Origin: DATNPH01 sp036703315
GTDB taxonomy: Bacteria > Cyanobacteriota > Cyanobacteriia > Cyanobacteriales > Coleofasciculaceae
Assembly: GCA_036703315.1 (NCBI GenBank)
Contig: DATNPH010000215.1
Coordinates: forward strand, 14,405-78,404
DNA: 64,000 nt
Direction of reading: 5' to 3'
The notes beneath the pieces are model-generated. The model searched no databases. It saw only the letters and a program-made list of their open reading frames with translations, and was not told the DNA's origin. Positions 45,553 to 54,198 of the stretch are shown here, piece after piece (the stretch's first letter is position 1; each line of letters opens with the position of its first letter). The position numbers and the translations under genes were made by a program.

Positions 45553-47103
45553 ATGCTCACTGCTTCCCAACCTCAATCATTGAGCCATCAATCCAATTCC
45601 CACTACGGGACATCAGTTTTTGATGTGATAGTCATCGGGTCTGGCATTGGGGGGCTAGTAACAGCAACGCAGTTGGCGGCAAAGGGTGCGAAGGTGCTGG
45701 TGCTGGAACGCTACATCATTCCAGGTGGCAGTGCAGGCTACTTTGAACGGGAAGGCTACCGATTTGATGTCGGGGCGTCGATGATTTTTGGGTTTGGGAC
45801 TCAGGGAACGACCAACCTGCTGACTAGGGCACTCGATGCCGTGAATGTCAAGTTGGAGACAATTCCTGACCCTGTACAGATTCACTATCACCTCCCCGCT
45901 GACTTAGAGCTAAAAGTTCACAAAGATTATGAGAAGTTTTTACAAGAACTGACCACTCGCTTCCCTCATGAGCAACAAGGGATTCGCAAGTTTTACGACG
46001 AATGCTGGAAAGTCTTTAACTGCCTAAACGCGATGGAGTTGCTGTCCTTGGAAGAACCGCGTTATCTAACACGGGTTTTTTTCCAGCATCCATTCGCTTG
46101 TTTAGGGTTAGTGAAGTACCTACCTCAGAATGCAGGTGACATCGCCCGCAAGTACATTAGTGACCCCGATCTGCTGAAGTTTATAGATATGGAGTGCTAC
46201 TGTTGGTCAGTCGTGCCCGCTGACCAAACACCGATGATTAATGCTGGGATGGTTTTCTCTGACCGACATTACGGCGGCATCAATTATCCTAAAGGTGGTG
46301 TAGGGCAAATTGCACAAAAACTTGTAGAGGGACTGGAGAAAGCTGGAGGGCAGATCCACTATAAAGCCAGGGTGACGAAAATTCTGACGCAAAACGACAA
46401 AGCGATCGGTGTGCAGTTAGCAGAGGGGAAAGTCTACTATGCCAAGCGTATTGTTTCCAATGCCACCCGTTGGGATACCTTCGAGAAATTATTGCCAGCT
46501 AAACAGATGCCAGCTACTGAGAAAAGGTGGCGTAAGCGGTACAAAAAGTCACCAAGTTTCTTAAGTTTGCACTTGGGCGTAGAGGCATCAGTTTTACCAG
46601 TCGGTACGGAGTGTCACCACATTTTGCTGGAAGATTGGGACAAGATGGAGGCGGCTGAGGGGACAATTTTTGTATCAATTCCGACGCTGCTTGATCCAAA
46701 TTTGGCACCAGTCGGTTATCACATTGTTCATACATTTACCCCTAGCTGGATTGAAGATTGGCAAAAGCTTTCTGCCAGTGAGTATGAACAAAAGAAGGAA
46801 GAAGCCGCAGGACGGATTATTGAGCGACTGGAGAAAATTTTTCCAGGCTTAGATGCGGGACTAGATTACATGGAAGTGGGAACTGCCCGCAGTCATCGGC
46901 GCTTTTTGGGACGCGAGGATGGAACTTATGGACCGATTCCGAGGCGTAAGTTAATGGGGTTATTGGGAATGCCCTTTAATCGGACTGCCGTATCGGGACT
47001 TTATTGTGTGGGGGATAGTACGTTTCCAGGACAGGGGTTAAATGCCGTGGCATTTTCTGGGTTTGCCTGTGCTCATCGAGTGGCAGTAGATTTGGGATTG
47101 TAG
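45553..47103 (+). CDS. crtH: Carotene (prolycopene) isomerase
   Basis: A 516-residue FAD-dependent isomerase of the CrtISO/CrtH group that turns tetra-cis-lycopene into all-trans-lycopene in the poly-cis carotenoid pathway. The dinucleotide site is VIVIGSGIGGLVTATQLA near residue 27. YRFDVGASMIFGFGTQGTTN is the characteristic substrate-side block that follows. The C-terminus has TYGPIPRRKLMGLLGMPFNRTAV and YCVGDSTFPGQGLNAVAFSG, the second flavin-binding part. Oxygenic phototrophs with the Crt P/Q/H route carry this gene. No other carotenoid genes lie nearby. Confidence 0.93.
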   Translation: MLTASQPQSLSHQSNSHYGTSVFDVIVIGSGIGGLVTATQLAAKGAKVLVLERYIIPGGSAGYFEREGYRFDVGASMIFGFGTQGTTNLLTRALDAVNVKLETIPDPVQIHYHLPADLELKVHKDYEKFLQELTTRFPHEQQGIRKFYDECWKVFNCLNAMELLSLEEPRYLTRVFFQHPFACLGLVKYLPQNAGDIARKYISDPDLLKFIDMECYCWSVVPADQTPMINAGMVFSDRHYGGINYPKGGVGQIAQKLVEGLEKAGGQIHYKARVTKILTQNDKAIGVQLAEGKVYYAKRIVSNATRWDTFEKLLPAKQMPATEKRWRKRYKKSPSFLSLHLGVEASVLPVGTECHHILLEDWDKMEAAEGTIFVSIPTLLDPNLAPVGYHIVHTFTPSWIEDWQKLSASEYEQKKEEAAGRIIERLEKIFPGLDAGLDYMEVGTARSHRRFLGREDGTYGPIPRRKLMGLLGMPFNRTAVSGLYCVGDSTFPGQGLNAVAFSGFACAHRVAVDLGL

Positions 47104-47126
47104 ATAGCCGTCAAAAAATAGGCCTT

Positions 47127-47152
47127 GATTGAGAGGATAGTTCCTCTCAATC
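47127..47152. terminator. Bidirectional hairpin between convergent genes
   Basis: A perfect 11-base stem (GATTGAGAGGA at 47127-47137 and TCCTCTCAATC at 47142-47152) closes a 4-base loop in the 120-base gap between crtH and the kinase gene. On the minus strand a TATTTTTTG run follows about 9 bases after the stem. On the plus strand no T-run follows. It most likely ends the kinase transcript and may block crtH read-through. Confidence 0.65.
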
Positions 47153-47223
47153 CCTCCCTGGCAAGGATTAAGTAGTCCTATGACTGGAAGTGTTACTTTA
47201 GTCAAAACCGGGTGAGCACTCTT

Positions 47224-50200
47224 TTAGGAAGTCCCGTCAGGATTTGGGTGCGCCATCAAGTTTACTGGAATCTCTACGATAAACTCTGTTCCTTGTCCTG
47301 GAGCAGAAATACAACTGATTTGACCAAAGTGTCTTTCCACGACAATCTGGTAGCTAATGGCTAACCCTAATCCCGCGCCACTGCCCACGGATTTGGTAGT
47401 AAAAAACGGGTCAAATATCTTACGAAGCACTTCCTCACTCATACCAAGACCATTGTCAGCAATGCGAATGACCACAACGTCAGTTGTCAGTTGTCCTTTG
47501 TCCGTTGCTTTTTGTTCACAACTACTGACGACTGACTGATGCTGGATGCCCGAATCCATTTGGGACATAGGAAGCCCACTCGAAGACCACTGACTACTGA
47601 CCACTGACGTACTAATGGTAATCACTCGTGGTGAAGGTTGATTTTCTAGAGCATCGATCGCATTCGATAGCAGATTCATAAACACTTGATTCAACTGACT
47701 GGCATAACAGGTGACTAGTGGCAGTTGACCATAGTCTTTAATCACCTCAATTGAAGGGCGATCTCCCTTTGCCCTCAATCGGTGCTGCAATATTAGTAGG
47801 GTGTTATCGATGCTCTCATCAATATCTACAGGTTTTACTTGTGATTCATTCTGTCTAGAGAACAGCAGTAGCGATCGCACAATCTGGAGGATGCGTTCGG
47901 CTCCTACCTGCATTGAATTCATTAGTTGCTGCCAATCTTCTAGCAGAAAATCTAAGTCGATTAAACAAGCTATCTGCTGAATTTCTGGTGTGGAATCAGG
48001 GTAAGTTTGCTGATAGAGTTGAACGAGCTTTAGCAGGTCTTGGAAGTATTCTCTGGCAGGAGTAAGATTGCCATAGATAAAACTGACTGGGTTGTTGATT
48101 TCATGGGCAACACCCGCTACCAGTTGCCCTAGACTCGACATTTTTTCGGTTTGAATCAGTTGGGCTTGGGTGCGCTTCAATTGTGAGAGAGCCAGTTCTA
48201 GCTCTTGTGCCTTTTCTCTAAATCGCTGAGTTGATTGTTGCAGAGCCTCTTCGGCAAGCTTTCGCTCAGTGATGTCTCGCTGCACAGAAACCCAATGAGT
48301 AAACCACCCCGTCTCATCTGCAACGGGCACAATCTCAAACTCTACCCAGAACTGGGAACCGTCTTTACGGTAGTTGAGGAGTTCCACCCGGATTGGCTGC
48401 CAAGTCAATAGCGCTTGATGAATTTTGCGTAGCATTGTGCGATCGGTCTTAGGACCTTGCAAAATGCGTGGTGTTTTGCCAATCACCTCTTCTCGGGTGT
48501 AGCCCGTCATGCGTGTAAAGGCTTCATTGACATAAATAATCCTCGGACCTGGAAAATCAACCGGCTCGGCTTGGGTGATTAGCACAGCATCATTGGCATT
48601 GACAACCACTGACTCCAACAAGCGCAAACGCTCTAAAGCCTTTTTGCGAAAGGTGATGTCTTCGAGCATGGCAACAGTAAACTGAAATTCCCCTTTTGAA
48701 TTGCGAACCGCAGAAACCGTCACACGTCCCCAAAATAACTGACCATCCTTACGGATATATCGCTTTTCAATCTGGAAGGAGTCTCGGAGTCCGTCAATGA
48801 CTTCTTTTGTCAGTGCGCTGTCAGTTGCTCGATCATCCGGATGGGTAATGTTAGCAAAAGGCAGGGCTAGCATTTCACAAGAGCTGTAACCTAAGAACGC
48901 GGCTAACGTGGGATTGACCTCAATCAGCTTCCCATCAGCTCCTGTTAAACCAATGCCGATCGCTGCACTCTCGAAGATTCCCCGGAATCGTACCTCACTC
49001 TCTTTGAGTGCTGCCTCGGCTTGCTTGCGGGAGCTGATATCGCGCACGATCGCGATAACTTCATCACTGTTGATTGCTACGATACGAGCCTCGTAATCGT
49101 GCAATAATTGGTCATCAAACGCTAGCTGATACTCTAAGGTTTGGGTCTGTCCGGATAATATGGCTTGCTTTTGGGCAAACAGCACTCTCTGTGCCAATTC
49201 TGGTGATAAGATCTCCTGCACTTTTTTCCCAATAAACATGCTGGGCGGCATTATTGTTTTGATGTCTTTAGCCGGTTTAAAGTCTACATAGGTACCATCA
49301 GCGCGACAGTGGAATATCATATCGGGTATGGCGTTTAAAAGGGCGCGATTAGTGGCTGCACTTTGACACAGCGCCTCTTGTGTAAGCTTTCGCTCGGTGA
49401 TATCGAGTGCCGTTCCTCTGAGCTTAATTACCTGCTTTTGCTGATTGAACACAGCTTCTCCCCGTGCCTCAATGTGCCGGACTTGACCAGACGCTCCTGA
49501 CGTCGCTACCGCTTTGCTATCACTTTGCAAAATCCGATACTCTACTTCGTAGGATGTTCCATCTGCAAGCACACGGCTTACGGCTTGCTGAAAACTAGCT
49601 CGATCATCGGGATGAACCAGCTCGATAAGTTCGGCGTAGGTCGGTTCGGGCTTGGTTGGGTCAAGACCATAAATGCGGAATTTTTCCTCTGACCAGGTAA
49701 TTTCCCCTGTGAGTACATCAAATTCCCAGCTCCCGATATGGGCAACTCTCTGGGCAGCTGCCAGATTAGCTTCACTCTTTTTGAGTTTTTCTTCTGCAAG
49801 CTTGCGCTCGGTGATGTCATTCGCTATAGCAAGTAAGCACGCTTGTCCGTCAATGTCGATCAATTCTGCGGCTACCAACACCGTCTTCACCTCGCCAGAA
49901 GACGTGCGGATATCGAGTTCCTGGTTACGAACGCCCCCTGTCTCTTGCACGAGCTGGATGAGTTTGACACGGTCTTCTAGATTGACCAAAATATTCAGTT
50001 CACTGGCGGTATGACCAATTACATCATTTCGCTCATAACCATAAAGCTCAAGAAAGCTGTCGTTAACTTCAATAAAACGTGTATCTTTTAGTCGGCTAAT
50101 CGCGATCGGGACAGGACTGGAACGAAACGCTTTCTTGAACTTTTCTTCACTAGATCGCTTTGCAGCTTCTGCCTGTTGGCGTAAGCGGGTTTGCTGTTGC

Positions 50201-50688
50201 AATTGCTCATTGACGAGTCGTAATTGAGCCGTCTGTTCCACCACTTCCTGCTGCAAGATTTCTCTAGTGGAGTACATCTCTATTGGGTCTAACGCGTCCA
50301 CGATAGTACTCCATGTGATTACACCAACCACTTGACCCAACTCATCGACGACCGGAAGGTGGCTTCTTTGATGCTGGCGTAGTAGAGATAGGACACAGTA
50401 GATGTCTTGCTCTTGTTCGACACAGAGGGTAATTGGATTTTGGGTCATCACTTGCGCGATCGCCACCTCAGAGAGCGGCATACCAGAGGCAGCGATTCTG
50501 ACGACATCCCGCTCAGTAAAGATACCAACCAACTGCTGTTGTTCCACTACCAACGCACAACTAGCCCGACATTGACTCATGCAGGTAATTGCTTCACCTA
50601 CTCTTGTATCGGGAGAAACAATCAGAGGTTGCCTGTCAATTGCCTGCGATTGCTCCAACGGTTGGAGTAGGTTGCTAGTTAGTAGCAT
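47224..50688 (-). CDS. CBS/PAS multidomain histidine kinase
   Basis: A sensor kinase of about 1154 residues, without membrane spans. Two CBS motifs form the N-terminus (about 15-140: RVGEAITCMSQ and QVMTQNPITL), then a coiled coil (about 145-190). Five PAS domains follow (about 190-815); the last, GYTREEVIGKTPRILQGP, has the LOV-like layout but lacks the photoactive Cys. The dimerisation helix GVAHEINNPVSFIYGNL has the phosphoacceptor His near 862. The ATPase has the N box NQVFMNLLSNAIDAL, G1 DNGLGMSEEV and G2 GAGLGLAISYQI. An in-frame 43-44-residue insert sits between the N and G1 boxes. TTG at 50700 is an alternative start. No response regulator is adjacent. Confidence 0.92.
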   Translation of the reverse strand: MLLTSNLLQPLEQSQAIDRQPLIVSPDTRVGEAITCMSQCRASCALVVEQQQLVGIFTERDVVRIAASGMPLSEVAIAQVMTQNPITLCVEQEQDIYCVLSLLRQHQRSHLPVVDELGQVVGVITWSTIVDALDPIEMYSTREILQQEVVEQTAQLRLVNEQLQQQTRLRQQAEAAKRSSEEKFKKAFRSSPVPIAISRLKDTRFIEVNDSFLELYGYERNDVIGHTASELNILVNLEDRVKLIQLVQETGGVRNQELDIRTSSGEVKTVLVAAELIDIDGQACLLAIANDITERKLAEEKLKKSEANLAAAQRVAHIGSWEFDVLTGEITWSEEKFRIYGLDPTKPEPTYAELIELVHPDDRASFQQAVSRVLADGTSYEVEYRILQSDSKAVATSGASGQVRHIEARGEAVFNQQKQVIKLRGTALDITERKLTQEALCQSAATNRALLNAIPDMIFHCRADGTYVDFKPAKDIKTIMPPSMFIGKKVQEILSPELAQRVLFAQKQAILSGQTQTLEYQLAFDDQLLHDYEARIVAINSDEVIAIVRDISSRKQAEAALKESEVRFRGIFESAAIGIGLTGADGKLIEVNPTLAAFLGYSSCEMLALPFANITHPDDRATDSALTKEVIDGLRDSFQIEKRYIRKDGQLFWGRVTVSAVRNSKGEFQFTVAMLEDITFRKKALERLRLLESVVVNANDAVLITQAEPVDFPGPRIIYVNEAFTRMTGYTREEVIGKTPRILQGPKTDRTMLRKIHQALLTWQPIRVELLNYRKDGSQFWVEFEIVPVADETGWFTHWVSVQRDITERKLAEEALQQSTQRFREKAQELELALSQLKRTQAQLIQTEKMSSLGQLVAGVAHEINNPVSFIYGNLTPAREYFQDLLKLVQLYQQTYPDSTPEIQQIACLIDLDFLLEDWQQLMNSMQVGAERILQIVRSLLLFSRQNESQVKPVDIDESIDNTLLILQHRLRAKGDRPSIEVIKDYGQLPLVTCYASQLNQVFMNLLSNAIDALENQPSPRVITISTSVVSSQWSSSGLPMSQMDSGIQHQSVVSSCEQKATDKGQLTTDVVVIRIADNGLGMSEEVLRKIFDPFFTTKSVGSGAGLGLAISYQIVVERHFGQISCISAPGQGTEFIVEIPVNLMAHPNPDGTS
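47479..47608 (-). repeat. Heptamer-repeat insert inside the kinase ATPase domain
   Basis: On the coding strand the insert starts TCAGTGG-TCAGTAG-TCAGTGG. It continues with a degenerate middle part and ends with ACAACTG twice and a partial ACTGAC. The units are 7 bases, so the reading frame is kept only because the total length is a multiple of three. The encoded stretch SVVSSQWSSSGLPMSQ...QLTTD has no counterpart in normal HATPase domains. Confidence 0.7.
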
Positions 50689-50989
50689 AAGTTTAGTCAA
50701 GCCTTGTTTGAAAGGTGTAATGCAATATTAGTGAGGAGAATTCTGCATGCACCCAAGGACATCCCCTGAAGTGTCCGGGTCTTGCATCAGGAGGAAACAC
50801 AAAAATCCCTGAGCTAAAACCTAAGTGTATATGCCTGTACTATTTCTTAACCGAGCAGGCAAGTGATAACAACTGTCTAGAGTCATATTTTTTCAATAAT
50901 TATCGCCAAACCTACAATATTTTTTTAATAAAGTTCCCTGTAACTATTAGCAATTCAACTTTGACATAAAACTCGGCAGCCGTTGCGGA

Positions 50990-51610
50990 TTAGGGTTCAG
51001 GATGATACAAGGTTCGCCCACTTACAGCTGGTCTTATATTTGGCAGGGGCTGACCAAATTCAATAACAGGAGATGAACTAAGAGTCGGAGATACATTTTC
51101 TTGTGAACGCTCAATCGGCTGGGAGGTTGTGACTGCTGTCGGCGTTTGGGCTGGAATGACTTGCAGGGAAGGAACACTAACGGAGGGAGTTTGATTTGTC
51201 GGAAAGACAGTTGATGGTAGCGTGGCAGGAGTCGTTGATGACGGTAGGCTCGGTATTGCTCTTTCAGGACGCTTCACAGGTGGCACATTCACGACACTAC
51301 CCTGATTAGCTGGAAAGTAAGTTGGTGGTAGAGTATAGGGTAAATCGGCAACAAGGTAAGAGGGTTCTGCCTCTAGCACATAGTGAGAAGTTGTTCCCTG
51401 ATTTGAAATGCCTTTTAGCACTGAGTCACTTGCAGCCGATCGCCAGTCGGTTAAGATAGTCGCGACTGCCGGAGTCTTTTTCACGAAAGAAATAGTGATA
51501 ATCATTACTATTCCCAGAAAGCTGGAGGTTCCCAGCTTCGGATAGCTTTGCCACCAAGCTACCGATTGTTTGTTGGTCAATAATGGTTGCGCCAATTGAT
51601 ATCGCCACAT
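50990..51610 (-). CDS. Proline-rich, single-span membrane protein
   Basis: This 206-residue protein has a short cytoplasmic lead of about 28 residues, one hydrophobic segment (TSSFLGIVMIITISFV, about residues 28-43) and a long Pro/Ser/Thr-rich tail outside the membrane. The tail repeats a rough unit: 'LPPTYFPANQGSVVNVPP' and 'LPSTVFPTNQTPSVSVPS'. No enzyme motif is visible. It is divergent from the second kinase, and the shared upstream region carries the CRP-type box. It could be a small envelope linker or signalling partner of that kinase; this is inferred from position only. Confidence 0.6.
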   Translation of the reverse strand: MWRYQLAQPLLTNKQSVAWWQSYPKLGTSSFLGIVMIITISFVKKTPAVATILTDWRSAASDSVLKGISNQGTTSHYVLEAEPSYLVADLPYTLPPTYFPANQGSVVNVPPVKRPERAIPSLPSSTTPATLPSTVFPTNQTPSVSVPSLQVIPAQTPTAVTTSQPIERSQENVSPTLSSSPVIEFGQPLPNIRPAVSGRTLYHPEP

Positions 51611-51672
51611 TGCTCAGCTCTAGGTTAGTGAACGTAGTGCCTTTCTAGTTAGGCTATTTAGGGGATCTTTAT

Positions 51673-51688
51673 TGTGACACAAATCACA
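51673..51688. promoter_or_regulatory. Perfect CRP/SyCRP1-type binding site
   Basis: TGTGACACAAATCACA is an exact match to the CRP consensus TGTGA-N6-TCACA, with the two half-sites perfect inverted repeats. In Synechocystis the cAMP receptor protein SyCRP1 binds such sites upstream of motility-linked genes. It lies 62 bases upstream of the start of the minus-strand membrane-protein gene and about 145 bases upstream of the plus-strand kinase, so it may serve either one. Confidence 0.75.
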
Positions 51689-51778
51689 ATAAAAATATGT
51701 TTTGATCACAAAGAAAATGGACGAGTGTCACAAATTATTACTACATAACATCACACAATCTGAAAGTGTTGCGTCACC
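51684..51778 (+). promoter_or_regulatory. Phased TCACA half-site array
   Basis: TCACA begins at 51684, 51706, 51728 and 51751, and TCACC at 51774, giving spacings of 22, 22, 23 and 23 bases. That is about two helical turns each, so all fall on the same face of the DNA. The first is the right half of the CRP box. The pattern suggests cooperative binding of a CRP-family protein or another half-site binder upstream of the plus-strand kinase. Confidence 0.5.
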
Positions 51779-51832
51779 CAGCCAATGACTTAAAGGTTGA
51801 ATACTGTTTACTGTTAGTAGCGGGCAAAATAA

Positions 51833-53752
51833 TTGAGCGAATGCTCGATGTTCCTAAGCCGTGATAGTTTGGCAACTAGTTCTGCTGACTGGGTAGAGCG
51901 CTACGACAAGATCCATAAAAATCTCGTAAAGCGGACAAGGCAGTTGAAACACGCTAACCACAAACTAGCTAATCAAATTGCTGAGTGCAGACGGGTAGAA
52001 GAGGCACTGCGACAAGCTGAAGAGAAATATCGCAGTATTTTTGAGAATGCGGTCGAGGGTATTTTTCAGACAACACCTGACGGACGCTATCAAGCCTGTA
52101 ACCCAGCGCTGGCACGCTTATACGGCTATGAGTCGCCAGATGAATTGCTGACCAATCTGACTAACATTGGGCGGCAGCTTTATGTTACTCCGCAGCGACG
52201 CGATGAATTTATAGAGCAACTGTACTCCTGCGATGCCGTGTCTGAATTTGAATCTCAGGTTTATCGCAAAGATGGCAGCATTATCTGGATTTCTGAGAAT
52301 GCAAGGGCTGTGCGCGATGAGAATGGCACGTTGCTCTACTACGAAGGCTTTGTTACTGATATCACTCAGCGAAAATTAGCTGAGGCATGTTTGCGCCAAT
52401 CCGAAGCTCGACTGAGAGCGAAAACAAATGAACTGGAAAGCATCTTGAGTGAGCTGCAACAGACTCAAGCCCAGTTAATTCAAAACGAAAAAATGTCTAG
52501 CTTAGGACAGTTAGTCGCTGGTGTTGCCCATGAAATTAACAATCCAGTCAACTTTGTTTGTAACAATCTGATTCATGCGAGTCAATATGCTGAGGATGTA
52601 TTAAATCTTCTCCAGTTATATGCCAAACACTACCCTCAGCCGGTGGTAGAAGTGCAAGAGCAAGCTGAGGCAATAGAGCTAGATTTTTTGATTGAAGATT
52701 TCCCCAAAACTTTGTCATCGATGCAATTGGGGGCTGACCGCATTCGCCAAATTGTTCAGTCCCTGCGGAACTTCTCGCGGTTTGATGAAGTGCAAATGAC
52801 GGCAGTCAACCTTCACGAAGTGATAGATAGCACGTTGTTAATTCTCCAGAACCGATTGAAACCAAATGGAGATGATCCGGGGATTACTGTTATCAAAGAA
52901 TACGGGGAGCTACCACGGATGGAGTGCTACCCTGGTCTGTTGAACCAAGTATTTATGAATTTGCTGTGTAATGCGATCGATGCATTGAAGGAAGACCATC
53001 AAAAGCGATGCATTACTAAATCGTGTAAAATTGCTGCCGAGAACGAGGCACGTCAAGAGTCTGCTCCACAAATAGGGGTTAGCTTACAGCCATATGGGTC
53101 TGAAAATAGTGTCAACACAACGGCACGAGGGGAGCTAGCCAGTTGTCGCGCTGCTCACAATTCCGGGTATTGCTCAACCTCGCCATCATTTCCTTATCAC
53201 TCACGACCATCAGCAGCGAAGCTACCGCCTTCCCTAAAGCATAAGGATGCGCCTCTAGTAGATATTGAGCCAGCTCCACGTACCATCCTAATTCGTACAG
53301 AAATCAGAAATGGCGATCAGCTTGATGACGATTGTTTCCTCTACCCGTTAGGAACCTCTACTGGTAGCTCCTTAGACGCGATCGCGTGCTGTTTTGCGGC
53401 TAATGCGCTATTTTGTGCCCATGCTAACAGAGCCGCTACTCCTAGCTGTTCCGGAGTCGCTCCACTGACGCCTACAGGAGACGGGACAGCCTCTAACCAT
53501 GCGGATAAATCCACATCACAATCTACCTCATGGGTGGTTGTGAGAATAATCGACAATGGACTGGGAATAGCAGAAGATGTCAAAGACCGCATATTTGACC
53601 CCTTCTTCACAACAAAACCCTTAGGCAAAGGGACTGGTTTGGGTCTATCAATCTGCTACCAAATTATCGTTGAAAAACACGGTGGTCAGTTGAAGTGCTT
53701 CTCTACACCCAATCAAGGAACCGAGTTTGTGCTCGAAATTCCGCTCAAATAG
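51833..53752 (+). CDS. PAS-domain sensor histidine kinase with a long ATPase-domain insert
   Basis: A cytoplasmic kinase of about 634-639 residues. N-terminal coiled helix, then one PAS domain (about 65-185: YRSIFENAVEGIFQTTPDGR and EGFVTDITQRKLAE), then a dimerisation helix GVAHEINNPVNFVCNNL with the phosphoacceptor His (about 233). The ATPase has the N box NQVFMNLLCNAIDAL near 371, G1 DNGLGIAEDV near 575 and G2 GKGTGLGLSICYQI. Between the N box and G1 lie about 150 extra residues, low in structure and rich in Ala/Ser/Pro/Cys. The ORF begins with TTG at 51833; ATG at 51848 is an alternative. Without a linked regulator, its output is unknown. Confidence 0.9.
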   Translation: MSECSMFLSRDSLATSSADWVERYDKIHKNLVKRTRQLKHANHKLANQIAECRRVEEALRQAEEKYRSIFENAVEGIFQTTPDGRYQACNPALARLYGYESPDELLTNLTNIGRQLYVTPQRRDEFIEQLYSCDAVSEFESQVYRKDGSIIWISENARAVRDENGTLLYYEGFVTDITQRKLAEACLRQSEARLRAKTNELESILSELQQTQAQLIQNEKMSSLGQLVAGVAHEINNPVNFVCNNLIHASQYAEDVLNLLQLYAKHYPQPVVEVQEQAEAIELDFLIEDFPKTLSSMQLGADRIRQIVQSLRNFSRFDEVQMTAVNLHEVIDSTLLILQNRLKPNGDDPGITVIKEYGELPRMECYPGLLNQVFMNLLCNAIDALKEDHQKRCITKSCKIAAENEARQESAPQIGVSLQPYGSENSVNTTARGELASCRAAHNSGYCSTSPSFPYHSRPSAAKLPPSLKHKDAPLVDIEPAPRTILIRTEIRNGDQLDDDCFLYPLGTSTGSSLDAIACCFAANALFCAHANRAATPSCSGVAPLTPTGDGTASNHADKSTSQSTSWVVVRIIDNGLGIAEDVKDRIFDPFFTTKPLGKGTGLGLSICYQIIVEKHGGQLKCFSTPNQGTEFVLEIPLK

Positions 53753-53754
53753 TA

Positions 53755-53776
53755 AAGACGTGCCTAAGCACGTCTT
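53755..53776. terminator. Hairpin between kinase and rpsU
   Basis: A perfect 9-base stem, AAGACGTGC (53755-53763) with GCACGTCTT (53768-53776), closes a 4-base loop two bases after the kinase stop codon. No T-run follows on the plus strand. It may terminate or protect the message. Confidence 0.5.
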
Positions 53777-53897
53777 CCCAATAGCAAAGTAATTTTTGCC
53801 AAGATGCGCTCGCCTTCAGCTGTTCGATAGGGAGCTGTTTTCCAGACTCTCATACTAAATCAGTGAATTACTTCTGCCTTAGCAAAACACCTAACAG

Positions 53898-53911
53898 GCG
53901 GAATTCTCCGC
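53898..53911 (-). terminator. Weak hairpin after rpsU
   Basis: GCGGA-ATTC-TCCGC is a perfect 5-base stem directly after the rpsU stop on the minus strand. It is followed by CTGTTAGGTGTTTTG, a poor but present T-rich tail. Confidence 0.4.
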
Positions 53912-53915
53912 TTGC

Positions 53916-54092
53916 TTAGCGCCAACGCTTTTTACGCCTTGCAATTTCCTTGCGCTTGCGTTTTTCAAGGGGAGTCTCAAAGTGGCGATGCCGTCTGACA
54001 TCTGTCAGAATCCCGGCTTTGGAGACTTGACGCTTAAACCGACGTAAAGCTGAATCAATTCCTTCGTTTTGACCAACAACTACTTGAGTCAT
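53916..54092 (-). CDS. rpsU: 30S ribosomal protein S21
   Basis: A 58-codon ORF encodes S21. It begins MTQVVVGQNEGIDSALRRFK, continues with GILTDVRRHRHFETPLEK, and ends in the lysine/arginine tail ARRKKRWR. S21 helps start translation by contacting the 16S rRNA decoding region. It is short but complete, with the usual basic C-terminus. It stands between the convergent plus-strand kinase and the aldo/keto reductase gene upstream, with a 106-base gap to the latter, which probably holds its promoter. Confidence 0.95.
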   Translation of the reverse strand: MTQVVVGQNEGIDSALRRFKRQVSKAGILTDVRRHRHFETPLEKRKRKEIARRKKRWR

Positions 54093-54198
54093 CCTACTTA
54101 ACTTATCAACATTAATGACTGACAGTCAGCTTGCGATTAACTACTCTACAGCCTTATCCAATGCTCGATAAATACCCTAACACAATTGTTTTCACAAA

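Noticed and set aside
48400..48600. LOV photoreceptor in the CBS/PAS kinase
   Set aside because: The segment GKTPRILQG has the LOV layout but lacks the reactive Cys of the NCRFLQ motif, so it is an ordinary PAS domain.
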